Shown here piece by piece: positions 27,816 through 37,310 of a DNA stretch of 64,000 nt; positions within the stretch are counted from its first letter, which is position 1; every line of letters begins with the position of its first letter. The notes under the pieces are model-generated. The model made no database searches and had not been told where the DNA came from. It worked only from the letters and a program-made list of their open reading frames with translations. The translations under genes and the position numbers were made by a program. This DNA is from Afipia sp. (lineage in GTDB: Bacteria > Pseudomonadota > Alphaproteobacteria > Rhizobiales > Xanthobacteraceae): assembly GCA_024707075.1 (NCBI GenBank), contig JANQAK010000001.1, forward strand, positions 642,001 to 706,000, written 5' to 3'.

Positions 27816-28682
27816 ATGGCGACTGCATCCGCACCTTCCCGATCGTCCGAGTCGTTCGGGTCCGCGCCGTCCAAACCCGCGCCATCGATGGATCACCTCG
27901 ACGAACTCGAGGCGCAGAGCATCTACATTTTCCGCGAGGCGTTCGCGCGGCTGAAGAAGCTGGCGCTGCTGTGGTCGCTCGGCAAAGACTCCAATGTGAT
28001 GATCTGGCTGGCGCGCAAGGCATTCTTCGGCAAGGTGCCGTTCCCCGCGCTGCATGTCGACACGCAGAAGAAATTCCCCGAGATGTACGCCTTCCGCGAC
28101 CGGTACGCGAAGGAATGGGGCCTCGATCTCAAGGTCGATTACTGCCCGCCGATCGAGGAAATCGATCCGACGCTGCCGCCGGCCGCGCGCTCCGCCGCGC
28201 GCAAGACCGAAGGGCTGAAACTCGCGCTCGCCAAGTACGGCTTCGACGGGCTGATCGCCGGCATCCGCCGTGACGAGGAAGCGACGCGCGCCAAGGAGCG
28301 CGTGTTCTCGCCGCGCGGGCTTGAAGGCGGATGGGACGTGCGCGACCAGCCGCCGGAATTCTGGGATCACTTCAACGCCTCGGTGCCGCAGGGTGCGCAC
28401 CTGCGCGTGCATCCGATCCTCCATTGGACCGAGGAAGACATCTGGGCCTACACCCAGCGCGAGAACATCCCGATCATCCCGCTCTATCTGTCGCACAACG
28501 GCAAGCGTTACCGTTCTTTAGGTGACCAGGACATCACCAATCCTGTCGTGTCGAATGCCTCCAACATCGAAGAGATCCTGATCGAGCTGAAAGGCACGAA
28601 AGTGCCGGAGCGCGCCGGGCGTGCGCTCGACCACGAAACTGAAGATGCGTTCGAGCGGCTTCGCGTCGCCGGCTATCTCTGA
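27816..28682 (+). CDS. cysD: sulfate adenylyltransferase subunit 2
   Basis: The 288-residue catalytic subunit of ATP sulfurylase, which makes APS from sulfate and ATP. The PP-loop motif [20 protein letters not shown], followed by [20 protein letters not shown] and [20 protein letters not shown], is typical. It ends with the conserved [20 protein letters not shown]. The ATG at 27816 is preceded by GGACGGAGTG. The frame extends upstream without a better start. It is followed 6 nt later by cysNC and acts as a complex with it. Confidence 0.95.
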   Translation: MATASAPSRSSESFGSAPSKPAPSMDHLDELEAQSIYIFREAFARLKKLALLWSLGKDSNVMIWLARKAFFGKVPFPALHVDTQKKFPEMYAFRDRYAKEWGLDLKVDYCPPIEEIDPTLPPAARSAARKTEGLKLALAKYGFDGLIAGIRRDEEATRAKERVFSPRGLEGGWDVRDQPPEFWDHFNASVPQGAHLRVHPILHWTEEDIWAYTQRENIPIIPLYLSHNGKRYRSLGDQDITNPVVSNASNIEEILIELKGTKVPERAGRALDHETEDAFERLRVAGYL

Positions 28683-28688
28683 CACGGG

Positions 28689-30617
28689 ATGGATGCGCTC
28701 ATGAACATCGCAGTCTCCAAAACCTCGCTCGCCACACCGAACGGCACCACCCGCCCGCAGGTCCGGATCGTCATCGTCGGCCATGTCGATCACGGCAAGT
28801 CCACGCTGGTCGGCCGCCTGCTGCATGAAACCGGCAGTCTCCCCGACGGCAAGCTGGAGATGCTGAAAGCCGTCAGCGCGCGGCGCGGCATGCCGTTCGA
28901 GTGGTCGTTCCTGCTCGACGCGTTGCAAACCGAGCGCGACCAGGGCATCACCATCGACACCACCCAGATCCGCTTCCGCACGCCGTCGCGCGACGTGATC
29001 CTGATCGACGCGCCGGGCCACGCGGAATTCCTGCGCAACATGATTACCGGTGCGTCGCAAGCCGACGGCGCGGTGCTCATCATCGACGCGCTGGAAGGCG
29101 TGCGCGACCAGACCCGGCGTCACGGCTATCTGCTGCATCTGCTCGGCGTGAAGCAGGTCGCGGTCGTGGTCAACAAGATGGACCGCGTCGATTACAGCGC
29201 GACGCGCTTCCGGGAGATCAGCGACGAGATTTCGACGCATCTCACAAGTCTCGGCGTCACGCCCACCGCCATTGTGCCGATTTCCGCGCGTGACGGCGAC
29301 GGCGTCGCCGAGCGCACCGCCAATATCAACTGGTACAACGGCCCGACCGTGGTCGAGGCCATCGACGCGCTGACACCGGCGCGCGCGCTCGATGAACTGG
29401 CATTACGATTGCCGGTACAGGCGATCTACAAATTCGACGACCGCCGCATTGTCGCGGGCCGCGTCGAATCCGGCAACATCGGCGCGGGCGACGAGATCGT
29501 CATCATGCCAGCGGGCAAGATCGCGAAGGTCAAGTCGGTGGAAGGATGGCCCGAAACGCCCGTGATCGGACGACAGGGCGCGGGCCGCTCGGTCGGGATC
29601 ACGCTGGACCGCGAACTGTTTCTGGAGCGCGGCGACATCATCGGCCACATCAACGCCGCGCCGCGCGACACCCGCCGCCTGCGCGCCCGCATCTTCTGGC
29701 TGCACGACGCGCCGTTGAAAGCCGGGGCCTCGGTGCTGGTGCGGCTCGGCACCATGGAAACCCGCGCCACCGTCGTCGCCATCGAGAAGGCGGTCGATCC
29801 CGGCGACCTCGCCAGCGTCGAGACCTCGGCGATTGCCCGCAACCATGTCGGCGAGATCGACATCTCACTGGCGAAGCCGGTCGCCGCAGATCCCTATACC
29901 GAGAACGCGCGCACCGGACGTCTTGTCATCGAGGTCAACGGCCGCATCGCCGGCGGCGGCCTCGTGCTCAGCGTCGATGCAGGCCAGCGCGCCGTGCCCA
30001 TCGACATCGTGCCGGTGGAATCCGCGCTGCGTCCTGAAGAACGTTCCGCGCGTTTCGGCCACGGCGGGGCGGTGGTCTGGCTCACGGGCCTGCCGGGCTC
30101 CGGCAAATCCACGCTGGCGCGCGCACTCGAACGCAAGCTGTTCACGCGCGGCGGCTCGCCGATCCTGCTCGATGGCGACACCGTGCGCGCCGGGCTCAAC
30201 AGCGACCTCGGCTTCTCGCCGGAAAGCCGCGCCGAAAACATCCGCCGCCTCGCCGAAGTGGCGACGCATCTGGCGCGCAACGGCCATATCGCCATCGTCG
30301 CCGCGGTGTCGCCCGCCAGCGACGACCGCGCCAACGCGCGGCGGATCGCCGACGACCTGTTCCGCGAAATCTATGTCGCGACGCCCGCCGAGGTCTGCGA
30401 AAGCCGCGACCCCAAGGGCCACTATGCGAAAGCGCGCGCCGGAAATCTTCCCAGCTTCACCGGCATCGCCAACGACTACCAGCCGCCGGCCAGCGCGGAC
30501 CTCACCATCGACACCTCGGCGCGTTCCGTCGCGGACGGTGCCGACGCCATCGAGCGGCTGCTGGCGAAAACCGGCATTCTTTTCAACGAACTCGACGATC
30601 TCGCCGCCAACATCTGA
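28689..30617 (+). CDS. cysNC: bifunctional sulfate adenylyltransferase subunit 1 / APS kinase (CysN-CysC)
   Basis: A 642-residue fusion. Residues about 25-450 are the GTPase subunit CysN with [17 protein letters not shown] and NKMD motifs. The GTPase drives ATP sulfurylation with CysD. Residues about 455-642 are APS kinase CysC with P-loop GLPGSGKST and the DGDTVR motif. The kinase makes PAPS. Because CysH here looks like an APS reductase, PAPS is probably used for sulfation instead. The fusion is the NodQ type common in rhizobia. It starts at 28689 or at 28701 ([10 protein letters not shown]). Confidence 0.95.
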   Translation: MDALMNIAVSKTSLATPNGTTRPQVRIVIVGHVDHGKSTLVGRLLHETGSLPDGKLEMLKAVSARRGMPFEWSFLLDALQTERDQGITIDTTQIRFRTPSRDVILIDAPGHAEFLRNMITGASQADGAVLIIDALEGVRDQTRRHGYLLHLLGVKQVAVVVNKMDRVDYSATRFREISDEISTHLTSLGVTPTAIVPISARDGDGVAERTANINWYNGPTVVEAIDALTPARALDELALRLPVQAIYKFDDRRIVAGRVESGNIGAGDEIVIMPAGKIAKVKSVEGWPETPVIGRQGAGRSVGITLDRELFLERGDIIGHINAAPRDTRRLRARIFWLHDAPLKAGASVLVRLGTMETRATVVAIEKAVDPGDLASVETSAIARNHVGEIDISLAKPVAADPYTENARTGRLVIEVNGRIAGGGLVLSVDAGQRAVPIDIVPVESALRPEERSARFGHGGAVVWLTGLPGSGKSTLARALERKLFTRGGSPILLDGDTVRAGLNSDLGFSPESRAENIRRLAEVATHLARNGHIAIVAAVSPASDDRANARRIADDLFREIYVATPAEVCESRDPKGHYAKARAGNLPSFTGIANDYQPPASADLTIDTSARSVADGADAIERLLAKTGILFNELDDLAANI

Positions 30618-30642
30618 GCCACGAACTCACAGGAGAACGACT

Positions 30643-31647
30643 TTGCGCAAACTTCTCATCGCCCTCGCCGCCAGCGTCAGCCTCGTGTCCGCAGCCCACG
30701 CGCAGACGCCGAACACACTGCTCAACGTATCCTACGACATCTCGCGCGAGCTTTACGCCGCGATCAACGTCGCATTCGCCAAGCAGTGGAAGGCAAAGAC
30801 CGGGCAGGACGTCACCATCAACCAGTCGCACAACGGTTCGTCGCGGCAGGCACGCTCCATTCTTGAAGGACTTGAAGCCGACGTCGTGACTTTCAACCAG
30901 GTCACCGACGTGCAGGTGCTGGCCGACAAGGGCAAGCTGATCCCGGCCGACTGGCAGACGCGGCTGCCGAACAATTCCTCGCCGTACTACTCGCTGCCGG
31001 CATTTCTGGTGCGCGCGGGCAACCCGAAGAACATCAAGGACTGGGACGATCTGGTCCGCCCTGACGTGAAGGTGGTGTTCCCGAACCCGAAGACCTCGGG
31101 CAACGCGCGCTACACTTATCTGGCAGCTTACGCCTATGCCAAGAGCAAGTACGACAGCGCCGAGAAGGCGGATGAATTCATCAAGAAGCTATTCGCCAAC
31201 GTGCCAGTGTTCGACACCGGCGGACGTGCTGCGACCACGACCTTCGTCGAGCGCCAGACCGGCGACGTGCTGATCACCTTCGAGGCCGAGACCAACGGCA
31301 TCCGCGACATCGCAGGCGCCGACAAGTATCAAGTGGTGGTGCCGTCGCAGAGCCTGCTGGCGGAATTCCCCGTGAGCGTCGTCGACAAGTATGCCGAGAA
31401 GCACGGCACCCAGGCGCTGGCCAAGGCCTATCTCGAATATCTCTACACGCCCGAAGGCCAGACCATTCTGGCGCAGCAGTACAACCGCGTGAACGACAAG
31501 GCCGTCGCCGAGAAGTTCAAGGACAAGTTCCCGGCGGTGAAGCTCGTCACCATCGAGAAGGAATTCGGCGGCTGGGACAAGGTCAACGCCGAGCACCTCA
31601 ACCCGGGTGCGAAGCTGGATCAGCTTTTTGGCGGGGCGAACAAGTAA
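30643..31647 (+). CDS. second sulfate-binding protein
   Basis: A 334-residue periplasmic sulfate-binding protein, paralog of the one at 21629 (shared [50 protein letters not shown]). The TTG at 30643 is the start: AGGAGA lies at 30631-30636, and a signal peptide LLIALAASVSLVSAAHAQ follows. It sits 25 nt after cysNC, so binding protein and activating enzymes share an operon. It probably feeds the second CysT-CysW pair 400 bp downstream. Confidence 0.93.
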   Translation: MRKLLIALAASVSLVSAAHAQTPNTLLNVSYDISRELYAAINVAFAKQWKAKTGQDVTINQSHNGSSRQARSILEGLEADVVTFNQVTDVQVLADKGKLIPADWQTRLPNNSSPYYSLPAFLVRAGNPKNIKDWDDLVRPDVKVVFPNPKTSGNARYTYLAAYAYAKSKYDSAEKADEFIKKLFANVPVFDTGGRAATTTFVERQTGDVLITFEAETNGIRDIAGADKYQVVVPSQSLLAEFPVSVVDKYAEKHGTQALAKAYLEYLYTPEGQTILAQQYNRVNDKAVAEKFKDKFPAVKLVTIEKEFGGWDKVNAEHLNPGAKLDQLFGGANK

Positions 31648-32048
31648 GACGGCGCTTCGTTCAACTTCCCTGCGAGTTGATCGAAATGAACGATTGAATT
31701 CCGCTCGTCCCCGCGAAGGCGGGGACCCAGAGGCCGGGAGAACTGGATTCCCGCTTTCGCGGGAATGAGCGGAGAGAGGTCCGAGGATTTACAACCGTCA
31801 TTGCGAGGAGCACTTGCGACGAAGCAATCCAGCCTTTCCCTAGTCGCTCTGGATTGCTTCGCTTCGCTCGCAATGACAGAGAAAAGTCACCGCACTTACA
31901 ACGCTTCATGCCCGGCCTTGTGCCGGGCATCCACGTCTTTATAGATGCGCTCGCTTAAGGCGTGGATGGCCGGGACGAGCCCGGCCATGACGATCGAAAA
32001 CGGGGCAGCCGTAGAGTCCCAATCATTTCGTGAAGTGGACCATCTGAT
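31648..32048. repeat. 400-bp gap filled by three palindromic repeats
   Basis: 31704-31771 is the GTCCCCGCGAAGGCGGGGAC / CCCGCTTTCGCGGGAATGAG pair. 31797-31877 is the CGTCATTGCGAGGAGCACTT type with GAAGCAATCCAG. 31908-31990 is the CATGCCCGGCCTTGTGCCGG type with ATCCACGTC. No gene is visible. The insertion of repeats separates sbp from cysT inside one transcription unit. Confidence 0.85.
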
Positions 32049-32876
32049 TTGCAACGCCGGGTCATCCCAGGTTTCGGACTGGCGCTGGGAACGACCGTCC
32101 TCTATCTCGGGGCGATCGTGCTGCTGCCGCTGTGCGCGCTGCTGCTGAAAGCCTCCGGCATCGGCATCGCGGAATTCTGGGACATCCTGTCGTCGCCGCG
32201 CACGCTGTCGGCCATTCGCGTCACCGTGTCGATGGCCTTCGCGGCCACGCTCTTCAACGCCATTTATGGTCTGCTGCTGGCCTGGGTGCTGGCGCGGTAT
32301 AATTTTCCCGGCAAGCGCCTGCTCGACGCGCTGGTGGATGTGCCGTTCGCGCTGCCGACCGCCGTGGCCGGTCTCGCGCTCACCGCGCTGTTCGCCAAGA
32401 ACGGCTGGTTCGGTGCGCCGCTCGATAAAATCGGCATCGCAGTCGCCTACACGCCGCTCGGCATCGCGCTCGCGATGGCCTTCACCAGCATTCCCTTCGT
32501 GGTACGCACCGTGCAGCCTGTGATCGAAGACCTCGGCTCGGAAGTCGAGGAAGCCGGACGTTCGCTCGGCGCCAATGACTTGCAGATTTTGTGGAAGATC
32601 ATCTTCCCGGCGATCTTTCCGGCGTTTCTCGCCGGCTGCTCGCTGTCCTTCGCGCGCAGCCTCGGCGAATTCGGCGCGGTGATCTTCATCGCCGGCAACC
32701 AGCCGATGAAGACCGAGATCGTCGCGCTGCTGACCTATATCCGCCTCGAGGAATACAACTATCAGGCTGCCGCCGCGATCTCGACCATCATGCTGCTGAT
32801 GGCGTTCATCATGCTGATCGTCACCAACGCCGTGCAGGCCTGGCACCTGCGCTATGTCGGGCGGGGAGAAGTCTGA
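32049..32876 (+). CDS. cysT: second sulfate permease CysT
   Basis: A 275-residue permease with six membrane helices, EAA loop EVEEAGRSLGANDLQILWKI and the CysT motif SLGEFGAVIFIAGNQPMKTE. The only sensible start is TTG at 32049 (QRRVIPGFGLALGTT). It parallels the CysT at 20632 but is clearly diverged. Its stop TGA shares one base with the cysW ATG. No ATPase gene follows, so it probably uses the CysA encoded at 18538. Confidence 0.92.
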   Translation: MQRRVIPGFGLALGTTVLYLGAIVLLPLCALLLKASGIGIAEFWDILSSPRTLSAIRVTVSMAFAATLFNAIYGLLLAWVLARYNFPGKRLLDALVDVPFALPTAVAGLALTALFAKNGWFGAPLDKIGIAVAYTPLGIALAMAFTSIPFVVRTVQPVIEDLGSEVEEAGRSLGANDLQILWKIIFPAIFPAFLAGCSLSFARSLGEFGAVIFIAGNQPMKTEIVALLTYIRLEEYNYQAAAAISTIMLLMAFIMLIVTNAVQAWHLRYVGRGEV

Positions 32877-33748
32877 TGTCCCTTGCTTCGGAGCGCGACA
32901 GCGAACAGGCCGAATGGATGCAGGTGGGCGGCGGCAAGGTCACGCGGCGGATCGTGCTGGGAAGCGTGCTGGCGCTGACCGCGCTGTTTCTGGTGGCGCC
33001 GCTGGTGCTGATCGTCACCTCCGGATTGTCGTCGGGCGTCGGCGTTTTCATTCGTAACCTCTCCGAGCCGGCAACGCTGCACGCCATCTTTCTCACGCTG
33101 CTGACGGCGCTGGTGGTGGTGCCGATCAATATCCTGTTCGGCCTTGCCGCGGCATGGACCGTGACCAAGTTCGATTTTCGCGGCAAGACGCTGCTGATCG
33201 TGCTGATCGAACTGCCCTACTCGATCTCGCCCATCGTGGCCGGTGTCGCCTATCTGTTCGTCTACGGCTCGCAGGGCCTGTTCGGCCCGCTGCTGGATTA
33301 TTTCGGTATCAAGGTGATGTTCGCGCTGCCGGCGATCTTCCTCGCCAGCCTGTTCGTCACCGCGCCGTTCGTCGCCCGCGAACTGATTCCGCTGATGCAG
33401 GTGCAGGGCACCGACGAGGAAGAGGCGGCAGTGACGCTCGGCGCGGGCGGCTTCACCACGTTCTGGCACGTCACGCTGCCGAACGTGAAATGGGCGGTGG
33501 TCTACGGCGCGATCCTCTGCAACGCGCGGGTGATGGGCGAGTTCGGCGCGGTGTCGGTCGTCTCCGGCAACATCCGCGGCCAGACCACCACGCTGCCATT
33601 GCAGATCGAACTGCTCTATCAGGACTACAACGTCGCAGGCGCCTTCGCCGCCGCCACCGTGCTGACCGCCGTGGCGCTGGTCACCATTCTCGTCAAGGTG
33701 ACGCTGGAACGGTATGGCAAGGCCTCCAGTGCGGGCGCGGGGCATTGA
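32876..33748 (+). CDS. cysW: second sulfate permease CysW
   Basis: A 290-residue permease with the EAA loop TDEEEAAVTLGAGGFTTFWH and the CysW motif [21 protein letters not shown] long N-terminal polar stretch precedes the first helix. ATG at 32876 overlaps the cysT stop by one base, so the two are coupled. It is the last gene of the cysD-cysNC-sbp-cysT-cysW arm. Confidence 0.94.
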   Translation: MSLASERDSEQAEWMQVGGGKVTRRIVLGSVLALTALFLVAPLVLIVTSGLSSGVGVFIRNLSEPATLHAIFLTLLTALVVVPINILFGLAAAWTVTKFDFRGKTLLIVLIELPYSISPIVAGVAYLFVYGSQGLFGPLLDYFGIKVMFALPAIFLASLFVTAPFVARELIPLMQVQGTDEEEAAVTLGAGGFTTFWHVTLPNVKWAVVYGAILCNARVMGEFGAVSVVSGNIRGQTTTLPLQIELLYQDYNVAGAFAAATVLTAVALVTILVKVTLERYGKASSAGAGH

Positions 33749-34299
33749 AATCTATCCCCTGGATGCTTGCAGTTACCTCATCCTGAGGAGCGCGCTCTTG
33801 CGCGCGTCTCGAAGGATGAGGAAGAACAAAATCCGATATTCGCCTCATGGTTCGAGACGGCGCGGAAAACGCGCCTCCTCACCATGAGGCTCCCACCGCT
33901 CATTCCCGCGAAAGCGGGAATCCAGCCCTTGATATTCTGGGTCCCCGCTTTCGCGGGGACGACCGGAGATAGATCTCGGCTTGGGTCATTGCGGGGAGCC
34001 CTTGCGACGAAGCAATCCAGTCTTTGCCATGCCCAAAGAGTGGATTGCTTCGCTTCGCTCGCAATGACGGAGCAGGCTGCATCGCAACGCCTCTACCTCC
34101 TCTTCCTGCGGACGGGAGAGACCGAAAACCAGTCAATCTCCGGGACCGTGGTATTCGCCATTCTGACCGGGGAAGGGCCTTCTCTTTTGCCCGGCTTTCA
34201 CGTTAAAACGGCCCCCTAGGCCGCTTCTCAGCGGCGATCACCACCTCATCCTGAAGCCCCAGAGCGGCGTGTTTTCCGCCGTTTTCCGTGAGATTTATC
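33749..34299. repeat. 550-bp gap with three palindromic repeats
   Basis: 33775-33890 is a variant with CCTCATCCTGAGGAGCGCGC and CGTCTCGAAGGATGAGG, followed by its inverted remnant. 33899-33962 is the ATTCCCGCGAAAGCGGGAAT / GTCCCCGCTTTCGCGGGGAC pair. 33985-34073 is the GTCATTGCGGGGAGCCCTTG type with GAAGCAATCCAG. An open frame at 33767-34219 is made of these repeats and is not a gene. The last 200 bp are likely the glcB promoter region. Confidence 0.8.
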
Positions 34300-36462
34300 A
34301 TGAAACGTATCGATGCAAGCGGCCTGAAGATCGCTCCCGTCCTGTTCGACTTCATCGCAAAGGAAGCGACCCCCGATACCGGAATTGCGCCCGACGCCTT
34401 CTGGTCCGGCCTCGCCGCCATCGTGGGCGATCTCGCGCCCCGCACCCGGCAACTGCTCGCCACCCGCGACACGCTTCAGACCAAGATCGACGGCTGGCAC
34501 AAGGCGAACAAGGGCAAGCCGTTCGACATGAACGCCTACACCGCGTTTCTCAAGGAGATCGGCTACCTGCTGCCGGAGCCGCCGGCGAAGGACGTGCAGA
34601 CCGCCAATGTCGACGAAGAACTCGCGACCATGTTCGGACCGCAGCTTGTCGTGCCGCTGACCAATGCGCGTTACGCCCTCAACGCCGCGAATGCGCGCTG
34701 GGGCAGCCTGTACGATGCATTCTACGGCACCGACGCCATCCCGCACGATCCGAGCGAGACCGGCAAGGGCTATAACAAGGCGCGCGGCGACAAGGTGATC
34801 GCCAAGGCCAAGGCGTTCCTCGATCAGGCCGTTCCGCTCGCCACCGGCAACCACAGCGACGTCACCGCCTACAGCATCGAGCACGGCCAGCTCGCCGCCA
34901 AGCTCAAGAGCGGCAACGCCACCGCGCTGAAGAACAAGGCGCAGCTTGCCGGCTATCAGGGCGACGCGGCTTCGCCGACCTCGATCCTGCTGGTCAACAA
35001 CGGCATGCACATCGACGTCGTCATCAACCGCAACAACACCATCGGCAAGGACGATCCCGCCGGCGTCGCGGACATGATCCTTGAATCCGCCGTCTCCACC
35101 ATTCTCGACATGGAAGACTCGGTCGCCGCCGTCGATGCCGACGACAAGGTGCTGGTCTACCGTAACGTGCTCGGTCTGATGAACAGCACGCTGGCGGCGG
35201 ACTTCGAGAAGGGCGGCAAGACGCTGACCCGCGCGCTCAATGCCGACCGCGTCTACACGGCGCCGGACGGCAAGGGCAAGGTGACGCTGCACGGCCGCAG
35301 CATGATGCTGGTGCGCAACGTCGGTCATCACATGTTCACCGACGCCGTGCTCGATGCGAAGGGCGAGGAAATTCCGGAAGGCATCCTCGACGCCGCCGTC
35401 ACCGGCCTGCTCGCGATCCACGACATCAAGGGCAAGACCAAGCTGAAGAACAGCCGCAAGGGCTCGGTCTACATCGTCAAGCCGAAGATGCACGGTCCGG
35501 ATGAAGTCGCGCTCACGGTCGAGATTTTCGGCCGTGTCGAAAAGCTGCTCGGCCTCCCTGCCAATACGCTGAAGGTCGGTATCATGGACGAGGAACGCCG
35601 CACCACGGTTAATCTTCAGGCCTGCATCCAGAACGCCGCGCAGCGCATCTGCTTCATCAACACGGGATTCCTCGACCGCACCGGCGACGAGATCCACACG
35701 TCGATGGAAGCGGGCCCGATGATCCGCAAGAACGACATGAAGGCGCAGCCGTGGATCAAGGCCTACGAGGACTGGAACGTCGACATCGGTCTGGCCAACG
35801 GCCTGCCCGGCCACGCACAGGTCGGCAAGGGCATGTGGGCTGCGCCCGACAAGATGGCGGACATGCTGGCACAGAAGATCGCGCATCCGCAGGCCGGCGC
35901 CTCGACCGCGTGGGTGCCCTCGCCGACCGCCGCGACGCTGCACGCGCTGCATTATCATCAGGTCGATGTCGGCGCGCGGCAGAAGGAACTGAAGTCGCGC
36001 ACCAAGGCGAAGCTGTCCGACATTCTCACCATTCCGGTGTCGCAGTCGAACTGGGCGCCGGACGACGTCAAGCAGGAGATCGACAACAACTGCCAGGGCA
36101 TTCTCGGCTACGTGGTGCGCTGGATCGATCAGGGTGTCGGCTGCTCCAAGGTGCCGGACATTCACGATGTCGGACTGATGGAAGACCGCGCCACGCTGCG
36201 GATCTCCGCGCAGCATCTCGCCAACTGGCTGCATCAGGGCGTCGTCACCAGGGATCAGGTGATGGAATCGCTGAAGCGCATGGCCGCGATCGTCGACAAG
36301 CAGAACGCGGACGATGCGCTGTATCGGCCGATGGCGCCGAAGTTCGACGGCGTGGCCTTCAAGGCCGCCTGCGACCTGATCTTCAAGGGCCGCGAGCAGC
36401 CGAACGGCTACACCGAGTTCATCCTGCACGCCCGCCGCAAGGAAGCGAAGGCCGCAGGCTAA
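34300..36462 (+). CDS. glcB: malate synthase G
   Basis: A 720-residue monomeric malate synthase condensing glyoxylate with acetyl-CoA, part of the glyoxylate or glycolate pathway. The TIM-barrel and extra domains of the G isoform are present. Active-site regions include [50 protein letters not shown], and [16 protein letters not shown]. Length is standard for the G form. The ATG at 34300 ([13 protein letters not shown]) is preferred over the GTG at 34288. It is monocistronic, with a clear terminator after the stop. Confidence 0.96.
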   Translation: MKRIDASGLKIAPVLFDFIAKEATPDTGIAPDAFWSGLAAIVGDLAPRTRQLLATRDTLQTKIDGWHKANKGKPFDMNAYTAFLKEIGYLLPEPPAKDVQTANVDEELATMFGPQLVVPLTNARYALNAANARWGSLYDAFYGTDAIPHDPSETGKGYNKARGDKVIAKAKAFLDQAVPLATGNHSDVTAYSIEHGQLAAKLKSGNATALKNKAQLAGYQGDAASPTSILLVNNGMHIDVVINRNNTIGKDDPAGVADMILESAVSTILDMEDSVAAVDADDKVLVYRNVLGLMNSTLAADFEKGGKTLTRALNADRVYTAPDGKGKVTLHGRSMMLVRNVGHHMFTDAVLDAKGEEIPEGILDAAVTGLLAIHDIKGKTKLKNSRKGSVYIVKPKMHGPDEVALTVEIFGRVEKLLGLPANTLKVGIMDEERRTTVNLQACIQNAAQRICFINTGFLDRTGDEIHTSMEAGPMIRKNDMKAQPWIKAYEDWNVDIGLANGLPGHAQVGKGMWAAPDKMADMLAQKIAHPQAGASTAWVPSPTAATLHALHYHQVDVGARQKELKSRTKAKLSDILTIPVSQSNWAPDDVKQEIDNNCQGILGYVVRWIDQGVGCSKVPDIHDVGLMEDRATLRISAQHLANWLHQGVVTRDQVMESLKRMAAIVDKQNADDALYRPMAPKFDGVAFKAACDLIFKGREQPNGYTEFILHARRKEAKAAG

Positions 36463-36486
36463 ACTGAATTTTATCATGTGCGACGA

Positions 36487-36513
36487 AAACCCCGGCCATG
36501 CGCCGGGGTTTTT
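36487..36513 (+). terminator. terminator after glcB
   Basis: Stem AAACCCCGGC / GCCGGGGTTT with a short CATGC-type loop, followed by T5. It starts 24 nt behind the glcB stop. Confidence 0.88.
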
Positions 36514-36565
36514 GATTCAAATGCAACTACTACTGAATGCATGACGCGATGCCGCAGTTCCGGGA

Positions 36566-36590
36566 GGAACGATCACCACAGCGCACCGTT
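36566..36590 (+). promoter_or_regulatory. EcfG promoter upstream of csbD
   Basis: GGAAC (36566-36570), 16 nt, CGTT (36587-36590): an exact match to the EcfG consensus. The csbD start lies 30 nt downstream of the -10 element. Confidence 0.85.
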
Positions 36591-36619
36591 ATCAGTCTTT
36601 CCAACACTGGAGGATGACG

Positions 36620-36820
36620 ATGGATTGGAACCGCGTTGAAGGCAACTGGAAGCAGTTCAAGGGCGCTGCGAAGGAGAAGTGGGGCAAGCTCACCGATGAC
36701 GATCTCAACGTCATCGAGGGCCGCCGCGAGCAGCTCGAAGGCAAGCTCCAGCAGCGCTACGGCTTCGCCAAGGACCAGGTCAAGAAAGACGTGGACGACT
36801 GGTTCGGATCGCTGAAGTAA
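36620..36820 (+). CDS. CsbD family stress protein
   Basis: A 66-residue hydrophilic protein beginning MDWNRVEGNWKQFKGAAKEK, the CsbD pattern, with LTDDDLNVIEGRREQLEGKL and KDVDDWFGSLK at the end. The ATG at 36620 was chosen because GGAGG lies six bases upstream; the ATG at 36614 abuts it. CsbD proteins are general stress proteins of unknown mechanism. The perfect EcfG promoter upstream and the strong terminator after it make this a monocistronic member of the stress regulon. Confidence 0.95.
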   Translation: MDWNRVEGNWKQFKGAAKEKWGKLTDDDLNVIEGRREQLEGKLQQRYGFAKDQVKKDVDDWFGSLK

Positions 36821-36840
36821 GCGAAGTTCGTTTTCGAAAG

Positions 36841-36868
36841 AAAGCCCCGGCAAATGCCGGGGCTTTTT
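36841..36868 (+). terminator. terminator after csbD
   Basis: AAAGCCCCGGC, loop AAAT, GCCGGGGCTTTTT: a strong stem with a T-run, 20 nt behind the csbD stop. Confidence 0.9.
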
Positions 36869-36881
36869 GTTTGCCACAACC

Positions 36882-36990
36882 CTCATTCCGGACAGCTCGC
36901 GCAAGCTGGCTGATCCGGAATCCAGAAGAGTTCATCGGAAGCAACTGCAAGATTCCGGGTTCGCTCGCAAGCGCTCGCGCCCCGAAATGA
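36882..36990. repeat. palindromic repeat (CATTCCGGAC / CCGGAATCCAG type)
   Basis: TCATTCCGGACAGCTCGCGC with GATCCGGAATCCAGA at the left, and GATTCCGGGTTCGCTCGCAA with GCGCCCCGAAATGAC at the right. It is related to the repeat at 15216. Confidence 0.75.
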
Positions 36991-37047
36991 CATTTAAAGC
37001 GGGAAAGCACATGCGCTTCGTCGCAACCGCTCCTCGCAACGACGCGC

Positions 37048-37209
37048 CTAGAACACCGCGAGATATTTCAGGATCGAGATGATGCCGATGATGATGACGA
37101 TGGCGCGGACGATCTGCTTGGCGCGGCCGTCGATGGGCAGCAGATTGACCAGATACAGAACGAGAATGACGACAAGAAATGTAATCAGAACGCTGACAAG
37201 TATGGACAT
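37048..37209 (-). CDS. Thivi_2564-type small membrane protein
   Basis: A 53-residue protein, too short for most gene callers. It is MSILVSVLITFLVVILVLYL, then VNLLPIDGRAKQIVRAIVII, then IGIISILKYLAVF. Two hydrophobic segments flank the polar PIDGRAKQIVR turn, as in the Thivi_2564 family of tiny membrane proteins. The function is unknown. A GGAAC-N16-TGTT element lies upstream at 37271-37295, which fits membership of the stress regulon. Confidence 0.8.
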   Translation of the reverse strand: MSILVSVLITFLVVILVLYLVNLLPIDGRAKQIVRAIVIIIGIISILKYLAVF

Positions 37210-37270
37210 GATGACCCCTCATGAAACCGGTTCGACAGGGTCACGAGAACGTCCCGCATCCCTGTACCCC

Positions 37271-37295
37271 AACACCCATGAAGGATTTTGGTTCC
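37271..37295 (-). promoter_or_regulatory. EcfG-type promoter candidate for the small membrane protein
   Basis: On the minus strand GGAAC (37291-37295), 16 nt, TGTT (37271-37274). Three of four -10 bases match the consensus CGTT. The gene start at 37209 is about 60 nt downstream. Confidence 0.6.
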
Positions 37296-37310
37296 ATTTC
37301 CGGAACAGCG

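Noticed and set aside
12905-34073. Repeated palindromes as a CRISPR array
   Set aside because: The copies are dispersed in many intergenic gaps, occur as inverted pairs and have no regular spacers or cas genes.
33767-34219. 150-residue frame downstream of cysW2
   Set aside because: It is composed of three palindromic repeats read through; similar nonsense peptides (for example FASLAMT) occur at other copies.
34246-36477. 743-residue open frame antisense to glcB
   Set aside because: It is the GC-driven shadow of malate synthase: composition rich in Arg, His, Asp and Val without any fold, while the opposite strand has every conserved motif.
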